Shown piece after piece: positions 6,444-11,889 of a stretch of 14,635 nt of DNA (position 1 is the first letter of the stretch; every line of letters starts with the position of its first letter). A program made the position numbers and the translations under genes. The notes under the pieces are model-generated. The model was not told the DNA's origin. It made no database searches and saw only the letters and a program-made list of their open reading frames with translations. This stretch comes from an uncultured bacterium (GTDB lineage: Bacteria > Planctomycetota > Phycisphaerae > Phycisphaerales > SM1A02). The stretch is taken from the NCBI GenBank assembly GCA_903938205.1, contig CAJACJ010000470.1, forward strand, positions 1-14,635, read 5' to 3'.

Positions 6444-7385
6444 TTATTTTTCAGCGGCGATGTAGGCAATCCAGCCGGCGCATGCCTCGCCTTGAGTGGC
6501 TTTGCGGAAAATTCCATTGCCGCCGCCAGTGGCGTGATCGGTGCCTTCCCAATACACGGTGCTTCGTTTAAAGCCTGCATCATCGAGCAATTCTTGCAAC
6601 TCCGCGATGGTCCACAGACGCCAATCGTAGGTGAATGCCTTGCGAATTTGCGTGCCGTCTGGAAACTTAAAGTGGATGTGGTTCAGCACCTCGCCCGAAA
6701 TGGGGTTGTACTTGGCGGTGTCCCATATATAGGTGAAGCCGTCCAAATTGCGCTCCTCATTTTGCTCGGAGAAACTTTCGTAGCCGCCGTAGCAGTCCAA
6801 GAAAAACACGCCATCTTTTTTCAGGCGCGTCCGCGCGAATTTAAAATAGCGCAATAGTTCCGCACGCTTTTTAAATATGTAATACGAGAAGTTGAACGCG
6901 GCCACCACATCAACCAGGTCGCCCTTGTGTGAAAGCACATTTCCTTGCACGGTGTGCAAGCGCTTGTGCGCGCCAGGCGACAATTGTTGCTTACGACGCG
7001 CCGCACCCCATGCAAGTACGGATGGATCAAGGTCAACACCATACGCATGATTGGTTGCGCGACGAATCACCCACGCGCTTGAAAGAATGTGCGTGCCACA
7101 AAAGTCCTCGCGAAATGTGGCGGGCAAGCGATTGGTGATGGACTTGAACACCTTGTCAATGAACTCAACCTCCTCCTTGGGAGTTTGCACGGATAATTCA
7201 TACAGTTCATGATGATCACTTGTGGCCGCGGTGCGCCACGCCTTTTTTGCCGTCTTGCGCGCGGACTTCGCTGCTGGCTTTTTCTTTAATTTCGCAGACG
7301 CTTTTGCGGCGGCTTGCGCCTTTGCGCGCGACGATGTGCTGGCGGAATTTTGAACGCGTGGACGATTCATTTCTATGACGGACAT
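6444..7385 (-). CDS. Class I SAM-dependent methyltransferase with a Lys/Ala-rich N-terminal tail
   Basis: Residues 85-200 form a Rossmann-type methyltransferase core. FREDFCGTH (91-99) stands in the SAM-binding glycine loop position, YGVDLDPSVLAWG (115-127) carries the acidic residue that holds the SAM ribose, VVAAFNFSYYIF (160-171) is motif IV, and GVFFLDCYGG (192-201) follows. The C-terminal half holds DWRLWTIAELQELLDDAGF, a usual element of small-molecule methyltransferases. The substrate is unknown. Before the core, residues 20-51 have 13 Lys/Arg and are otherwise mostly Ala and Ser, like a histone H1 tail. The ATG at 7385 is 12 bases after the VTT-protein stop; an in-frame ATG at 7370 is the alternative. 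Its place between a membrane protein and a prenyl synthase hints at lipid or quinone chemistry, but that is only context. Confidence 0.85.
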   Translation of the reverse strand: MSVIEMNRPRVQNSASTSSRAKAQAAAKASAKLKKKPAAKSARKTAKKAWRTAATSDHHELYELSVQTPKEEVEFIDKVFKSITNRLPATFREDFCGTHILSSAWVIRRATNHAYGVDLDPSVLAWGAARRKQQLSPGAHKRLHTVQGNVLSHKGDLVDVVAAFNFSYYIFKKRAELLRYFKFARTRLKKDGVFFLDCYGGYESFSEQNEERNLDGFTYIWDTAKYNPISGEVLNHIHFKFPDGTQIRKAFTYDWRLWTIAELQELLDDAGFKRSTVYWEGTDHATGGGNGIFRKATQGEACAGWIAYIAAEK

Positions 7386-7397
7386 GGGTGAAGCAAG

Positions 7398-8168
7398 TTA
7401 GCGAATCGCGGGAGTTTCGTCACGCAACGCGCGATCTAGCGCGGCGCGCGCCACCCATCCAATCACCGCCAGCGTGACTATGAAAATGACAATGCCCACA
7501 ATCACAGCCATATATCCCTGATTTTTGGCCAATGTTTGAATATCGGTGGCTCCTGTGGCGGAAGCCGAAGCCGCCATAAAACACGCGAACAACGTTCGAG
7601 GCGCGATGCCCACGGAAGATCCGATTAAAAATTCTGTCCAACCCGCGCCGCAAGCCGCAAGCACCAAGTTGGTCACGGCAAATGGTCCGCTTGGAGAAAG
7701 TCGAATCAAAGCGATAATGCCCGTGGCCTTCCACGCATGTTCCTCAAGGATTGTTTTTCGAATAATGGACCAGCGCTTGCGCGAGTCAATCCACTTGGCG
7801 ACATGATCTGCGCAGACCAATTTACTAATGCCAAAACCAATCGCGCTACCGCCTAGATATCCGGCGGCGCATGCGGCGAAACCAAGCTCAACACCGAAGA
7901 CCCAACCGCCAACAATGGTGGCGGCATACGTTGGCAAAATGCCAAGGCCCGTCAACACCGCGTAGCTTGCCGCAAAAATCATGGCGGCGTTCAAGTCTTC
8001 GCCACCAAGCCAGTGGTGTGCTGAGTTGATGTTGGCCAACAAAATCAGTCCGCATGTCAAAGGTAAAACGCACCACACGATGAACAAAACAAAACCTCCG
8101 CGCATGCCGCGGGGAAGCGTCTGAAAAAATTGCTTCCACGCGAATGGCGGAGGTGTTTGCGTTGTCAT
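7398..8168 (-). CDS. TVP38/TMEM64 family membrane protein (VTT domain)
   Basis: This is an inner-membrane protein of 256 residues with hydrophobic stretches at about 24-45, 62-83, 84-115, 148-175, 180-203 and 218-243. The VTT (DedA-related) signature is clear: GGWVFGVELGF...GYLGGSAIGFGISK at 87-116, and IALIRLSPSGPFAVTNLVLAACG at 152-174 with the re-entrant-helix Arg156 and Pro residues. Proteins of this superfamily are linked to phospholipid scrambling or undecaprenyl-phosphate recycling, but the role of the TVP38 branch in bacteria is not settled. It starts 15 bases after the icd stop and ends 12 bases before the methyltransferase, so the three genes likely share a transcript. No Shine-Dalgarno is evident, which suggests translational coupling. 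Confidence 0.88.
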   Translation of the reverse strand: MTTQTPPPFAWKQFFQTLPRGMRGGFVLFIVWCVLPLTCGLILLANINSAHHWLGGEDLNAAMIFAASYAVLTGLGILPTYAATIVGGWVFGVELGFAACAAGYLGGSAIGFGISKLVCADHVAKWIDSRKRWSIIRKTILEEHAWKATGIIALIRLSPSGPFAVTNLVLAACGAGWTEFLIGSSVGIAPRTLFACFMAASASATGATDIQTLAKNQGYMAVIVGIVIFIVTLAVIGWVARAALDRALRDETPAIR

Positions 8169-8183
8169 TGAATCAATGGCGAT

Positions 8184-9578
8184 TTACGCCGTAACCGCCA
8201 CGCGCGCATCCATGTGGCGAATGATTTCGTGGGCAAATTCAGAGCATTTCACCTTGCGCGCACCTTCCCTCAAGCGATGGAAATCGTACGTGACGGTGCG
8301 CGCCGTGATGGCCGCGTCCATTCCAGAAATGATCAAGTCGGCGGCCTCGCTCCAACCCATGTAGCGCAGCATCATTTCGACGGACAAAATCACGCTGCCT
8401 GGATTCACTTGATCCAAGTTGGCATACTTCGGCGCGGTGCCGTGCGTGGCTTCGAAAATGGCGTGACCAGTGATCTCATTAATATTGGCTCCTGGCGCGA
8501 TACCGATACCACCCACTTGCGCCGCGAGCGCGTCGGACAAATAGTCGCCGTTCAAATTCATGGTTGCGATCACGTCAAAATCTTTGGCGCGCGTGAGCAC
8601 TTGTTGCAACGTGATGTCGGCGATGGAATCCTTGATGAGCAACTTGCTCTTCCACTTGCCGCCGCCGTGCGTCGCCCACAACTTCATGGCCACATCAATC
8701 TCGGCGCGAATCTTGCCTTGTTGATCTGGCGTCATCATGTCGTAGCCCGGATCGATCATCTTGGCGTTGGCCTCGGTGGTCAGTTCGGCGTTGGCATCCT
8801 TGTTTCCAAAGATCCACGTCTCGCGCTCGCTCACAGTTTCATTGCGGAATTCCTTGGCCGCAAGCGCGTAGCCCCAATCTTTGAAGGCACCCTCGGTGAA
8901 CTTCATGATGTTGCCCTTATGCACAATTGTCAGGCTTTTTCGCTTCTCTTTCAGCGCGTACTTAATGGCGCTGCGCACAAGCCGCTCGGTGCCGTCCTTG
9001 GAAATTGGCTTAATGCCAATGCCGCTGGTTTCGGGAAAACGAATTTTTTTGAACTGCTCTGGAAACGCCAACTTGAAAGCATCCATAAATTTCTTGGCGT
9101 CAGGCGAACCTTCCTTGAATTCAATGCCCGCATAAATATCCTCGGTGTTCTCGCGGAAAATAACGGCGTTCACATCCTCTGGCTTCTTCACTGGACTTGG
9201 CACGCCCTTGAAGTAGCGCACGGGCCGCAAGCAAACATAGAGATCTAGTTTCTGGCGCAGCGCGACATTCAGACTGCTAATGCCGCCACCAATTGGAGTG
9301 GTCAGCGGACCCTTGATGCCAACAAGCATGTCACGGAATGCGGTCAGCGTTTCTTCTGGCAACCATGAGCCAGTTTTGTTGAATGCTTTTTCGCCAGCGA
9401 GAACTTCATGCCAATGAATTTTGCGCTTGCCGTTGTAGGCTTTTTCAACCGCAGCATCGAACACCATTTGACTGGCCTTCCAAATGTCGGGACCGGTTCC
9501 GTCGCCCTCAATAAATGGAATGAAAGGTTGATCTGGAACTTGAAGTCCGGCGGTTGTCATTTGAATTTTGCTTGGCAT
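8184..9578 (-). CDS. icd: NADP-dependent isocitrate dehydrogenase
   Basis: This TCA-cycle enzyme oxidises isocitrate to 2-oxoglutarate with NADP. Residues equivalent to the E. coli active site are present: Ser102, Asn104 and Arg108 in SLNVALRQ, Arg118, Arg142, Tyr149 in TEDIYAGIE, and the metal aspartates in NLNGDYLSDALAAQ. NADP rather than NAD use is shown by Lys384, Tyr385 and Val391 in GTAPKYANLDQVNPGS and by Tyr431 and Arg435 in TYDFHRL. At 464 residues it is about 50 longer than the E. coli enzyme. The extra segment is near residues 250-310 (ERETWIFGNKDAN...THGGGKWK) and resembles the insertion I recall in cyanobacterial IDHs. A strong ribosome site (AAGGAG, 6-base spacing) sets the start. 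A 92-base gap separates it from the lipoprotein gene upstream. Confidence 0.96.
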   Translation of the reverse strand: MPSKIQMTTAGLQVPDQPFIPFIEGDGTGPDIWKASQMVFDAAVEKAYNGKRKIHWHEVLAGEKAFNKTGSWLPEETLTAFRDMLVGIKGPLTTPIGGGISSLNVALRQKLDLYVCLRPVRYFKGVPSPVKKPEDVNAVIFRENTEDIYAGIEFKEGSPDAKKFMDAFKLAFPEQFKKIRFPETSGIGIKPISKDGTERLVRSAIKYALKEKRKSLTIVHKGNIMKFTEGAFKDWGYALAAKEFRNETVSERETWIFGNKDANAELTTEANAKMIDPGYDMMTPDQQGKIRAEIDVAMKLWATHGGGKWKSKLLIKDSIADITLQQVLTRAKDFDVIATMNLNGDYLSDALAAQVGGIGIAPGANINEITGHAIFEATHGTAPKYANLDQVNPGSVILSVEMMLRYMGWSEAADLIISGMDAAITARTVTYDFHRLREGARKVKCSEFAHEIIRHMDARVAVTA

Positions 9579-9584
9579 TGGTTT

Positions 9585-9590
9585 CTCCTT
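9585..9590 (-). promoter_or_regulatory. Strong Shine-Dalgarno site of icd
   Basis: AAGGAG on the minus strand lies 6 bases before the ATG at 9578. The 92-base gap behind it (9579-9670) is AT-rich near icd and may hold a promoter, but I see no convincing -35/-10 pair and no terminator for the lipoprotein gene. Confidence 0.8.
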
Positions 9591-9670
9591 GGAAAAGATA
9601 AAAAAGTTCAGTGATGTGTTGTGATCAGTTTATGAATTTTGGTCGCGCCGCGTTTCTGAATTGATCTGGT

Positions 9671-11149
9671 TTATGGCTCTGGCGGCGGCTCAAAAGGTGG
9701 TGGCTCAACAGGTTCAGTTCCCGGCGCGGGGGCAGGTTCTGCAACTGGAATTGGTTTGATAACCGGTGCGGATTTTGCAACGGGTGCAGGTGCTGGAATT
9801 GGTTCTGGAATTGGCGCAGGTGCGGGCTCGGCTGCTGGCGCGGGTTCTGAAATTGGCGCGGGTGCGAGCTCGGCTGCTGGAGCGGGTTCTGGAATTGGCG
9901 CGGGTGCGGGCTCGGCTTTTGGCAATGGCTTTGAAATTGGCGCAGGTGCTTGTTCTGTTTTTGGACCTCGTACCGGAATCACTTTTGGTGATGCAACGCG
10001 TGCGGGAACCGCCTTGGAAACACTTGCAGGTTTTGTACTCACTACAGGCCTCGGAGCGAGTACAGGCTCTGGAATAAGAGTGGGCTCTGTGAATGGTTCC
10101 GCTTTGATAACTGGTTGCACGATTTGTTGCTCTTGCACAACTGGCTCTGGTTGAACAACTGGTTGCGCGATTGGTTGCTCTTGCACAACTGGCTCTGGTT
10201 CCACAAGTGGTTGCGCGATTGGTTGCTCTTGTGCAACCGGCTCTGGTTCCACAACTGGTTGCGCGATTGGTTGCTCTTGTGCAACCGGCTCTGGTTGAAC
10301 ATCTGGTTGCGCGATTGGTTGCTCTTGCACAACTGGCTCTGGTTCCACAAGTGGTTGTGCGATTTGTTGCTCTTGCACAACCGGCTCTGGTTCCACAACT
10401 GGTTGCGCGATTGGTTGCTCTTGCACAACTGGCTCTGGTTCCACAAGTGGTGCCGCTTGAACAACTGGTTCAGGCTGTGCCACTGGTTGCACAACAGCAA
10501 CGGGAACTGCAATAGCGGCCTCTGTTTTTACAGGTTCAATTAGGCGCGCGTTTGGAATTTCCGTTGGATTTGGTGCGTCACTTTGCGTTGTTGCAAGCAC
10601 TGGAAGCGGCGCGGAACGATCAGGTAATTTCTTGGATTCTGCCGCTGAAAATGCATGGATTTGCGCTTTTTTCTCAAGCGGCATTCCGTTGAGTCGTCGA
10701 TCCACTTCATCTAAATAATGACGGGCTTGCAACCAAAAATGCGCGGGAACGGTGATTGTGCTTGTTGAAAATTCAACGGCCGGTGGATCCGTGTCAGTTA
10801 ATTCGGCTGAAAATCTCCACTCGGTTTCTTCACGCCTTGGCGCCTCTCCAGAAACCATGACATCACGGCGCACATTGCGAAGAATTTCAAGTCGACTATT
10901 TAAATCATCGCGCCACACCTGATTCTCAATCACAACCCAGTCGGCATAGCGCGGATCGTCAGCGGCTTGAACCATGGCTTTCCAAACTTGATCGCGGGAG
11001 TGACCTGGAAATTCACGGTCCTTGGTTCCGCAAGCCGTCAACGTGGACAGGGACAAAATTCCCAGAAATAAAAATCGCCAATACGCCACATGTGAAATGC
11101 GCTTCAAATTGAAAGAGCGAGTCTGGGATTTCGTGAAGATGAATCTCAT
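9671..11149 (-). CDS. Proline-rich repeat lipoprotein of unknown function
   Basis: From the ATG at 11149 the protein has 492 residues. A hydrophobic segment (24-39) ends in LTAC, a lipobox with Cys40, so it is probably a lipid-anchored envelope protein; the 23-residue leader before it is long, and a TTG at 11107 would give a more usual signal peptide. Residues 41-155 are a compact mixed domain (SRDQVWKAMVQAADDPRY..., later FWLQARHYLDEVDRRLNG) that I do not recognise. The rest is low-complexity: seven 16-residue Pro/Glu/Gln/Val repeats (236-347), then four 14-residue Ala/Pro repeats (401-456), ending with PPPFEPPPEP. By my count 77 of the last 273 residues are Pro. Such segments often span the periplasm, as in TonB. 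It starts 4 bases after the yebC stop, without a ribosome site, so translation is likely coupled. An in-frame ATG at 11197 lies inside yebC and is less likely. Confidence 0.8.
   Translation of the reverse strand: MRFIFTKSQTRSFNLKRISHVAYWRFLFLGILSLSTLTACGTKDREFPGHSRDQVWKAMVQAADDPRYADWVVIENQVWRDDLNSRLEILRNVRRDVMVSGEAPRREETEWRFSAELTDTDPPAVEFSTSTITVPAHFWLQARHYLDEVDRRLNGMPLEKKAQIHAFSAAESKKLPDRSAPLPVLATTQSDAPNPTEIPNARLIEPVKTEAAIAVPVAVVQPVAQPEPVVQAAPLVEPEPVVQEQPIAQPVVEPEPVVQEQQIAQPLVEPEPVVQEQPIAQPDVQPEPVAQEQPIAQPVVEPEPVAQEQPIAQPLVEPEPVVQEQPIAQPVVQPEPVVQEQQIVQPVIKAEPFTEPTLIPEPVLAPRPVVSTKPASVSKAVPARVASPKVIPVRGPKTEQAPAPISKPLPKAEPAPAPIPEPAPAAELAPAPISEPAPAAEPAPAPIPEPIPAPAPVAKSAPVIKPIPVAEPAPAPGTEPVEPPPFEPPPEP
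9782..9949 (-). repeat. Four 42-base tandem repeats encoding APAPI(P/S)EPAPAAE(P/L)-type units
   Basis: Within the lipoprotein gene, four in-frame 14-codon units follow one another. The middle two are nearly identical; the outer two have diverged (KPLPKAEP in the first, EPIPAPAP in the last). They form a second, distinct repeat block downstream of the 48-base repeats. Confidence 0.8.
10109..10444 (-). repeat. Seven 48-base tandem repeats (minisatellite) encoding VEPEPVVQEQPIAQPV-type units
   Basis: Seven uninterrupted 16-codon units make up this block in the lipoprotein gene. Variation is limited to a few positions: Glu or Gln at 2, Val or Ala at 7, Pro or Gln at 11, Ala or Val at 13, and Val, Leu or Asp at 16. 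The high DNA identity between units implies recent duplication or gene conversion and a chance of copy-number change between strains. Partial, more diverged units flank both ends. Confidence 0.9.
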
Positions 11150-11153
11150 GGAC

Positions 11154-11876
11154 TTAATCACGCGCCAAATTTGTGTGCACTCGTTGCACATCATCATGAT
11201 CCTCTAAAGCCTCGACCAATTTTTCAACTGTTTGCATTGTTTCTGCATCGACTGAAACCGTATTCAGTGGAACATATTCTATTTGAGCGCTTACCACAGC
11301 AATATTCGCCGCTTCGACAGCCTCACGAACAACTCCAAACATGGCGGGCGCGGTTGTGATTTGCCACCCTTCTTCCCCACTTTGAACATCATCCGCGCCG
11401 GCCGCAAGGACAATTTCCATAAGGGCGTCTTCGGTAGTGGCCGAGCTTGAAATCAGCAGAATTCCCTGCTGAATAAAGCCAAACATGACACTATTCGGCA
11501 CGCCAATTTTGCCGTCATTTTTATCAAAAATGGTGCGGATTTCGGGCGCGGTTCGATTGGTGTTTGCGACCAACGCCTCCACCACAAGCGCCACGCCGCC
11601 AGGACCAAATCCCTCGTAACGAGTCGGCTCATAGCGCTCACTTTCAAGACCACCCGATCCTTTTTTAACGGCCTTCTCAATCGTGTCACGGGGCATGTTG
11701 CCCGCCTTGGCGTCAAGAATGGCCAATCGCAAAGCGGAGTTAAATTTTGGATCCACGCCACCGGTGCGCGCCGCGACAATGACGGCACGACTGAGCTTGC
11801 TCCAAATTTTTCCTCGCTTGGCGTCCACCGCCGCCTTGCGATGCTTTATGTTTTTCCAAACACTATGGCCAGCCAT
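11154..11876 (-). CDS. yebC: YebC/TACO1 family translation factor
   Basis: The 240-residue protein matches the YebC family along its whole length: MAGHSVWKNIKHRKAA at the N terminus, DAKRGKIWSKL, the NMPRDTIEKAVKKG helix, and YEGFGPGGVALVVEAL near 87-102. Members were first described as transcriptional regulators (for example PmpR); more recent work on bacterial YebC proteins and mitochondrial TACO1 reports that they act on the ribosome and help translation through polyproline stretches. One oddity is Val6 where the family nearly always has Lys (MAGHSKW). The ATG overlaps the TAA of the TPR gene by one base (TAATG), and a good ribosome site (AAGGAG, 7-base spacing) lies inside the end of that gene. 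The proline-rich lipoprotein gene follows after 4 bases. Confidence 0.95.
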   Translation of the reverse strand: MAGHSVWKNIKHRKAAVDAKRGKIWSKLSRAVIVAARTGGVDPKFNSALRLAILDAKAGNMPRDTIEKAVKKGSGGLESERYEPTRYEGFGPGGVALVVEALVANTNRTAPEIRTIFDKNDGKIGVPNSVMFGFIQQGILLISSSATTEDALMEIVLAAGADDVQSGEEGWQITTAPAMFGVVREAVEAANIAVVSAQIEYVPLNTVSVDAETMQTVEKLVEALEDHDDVQRVHTNLARD

Positions 11877-11889
11877 TATTGAGCTCCTT
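11874..11889 (-). promoter_or_regulatory. TAATG coupling junction and Shine-Dalgarno of yebC
   Basis: The stop of the TPR gene and the start of yebC share one base. AAGGAG (11889-11884) precedes the ATG by 7 bases. This arrangement is typical of translational coupling and indicates one transcript for the two genes. Confidence 0.85.

Noticed and set aside
8214..9248. 344-codon plus-strand frame opposite icd
   Set aside because: It is antisense to a well-supported enzyme gene and its translation is rich in His, Arg and Gly without any family motif.
9782..10444. CRISPR-like array
   Set aside because: The repeats are contiguous in-frame coding units without unique spacers, and no cas genes are nearby.
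9756..10543. Several long open frames on both strands over the lipoprotein repeats (Gly/Ala-rich and Trp/Leu-rich translations)
   Set aside because: They are by-products of periodic DNA: a repeat whose length is a multiple of three without a stop in one unit leaves other frames open too. None has a plausible start or a recognisable fold.
11150..11197. Upstream ATG at 11197 for the lipoprotein, inside yebC
   Set aside because: It would add 16 residues overlapping yebC and lengthen an already long signal-peptide leader; the ATG at 11149 just after the yebC stop fits better.
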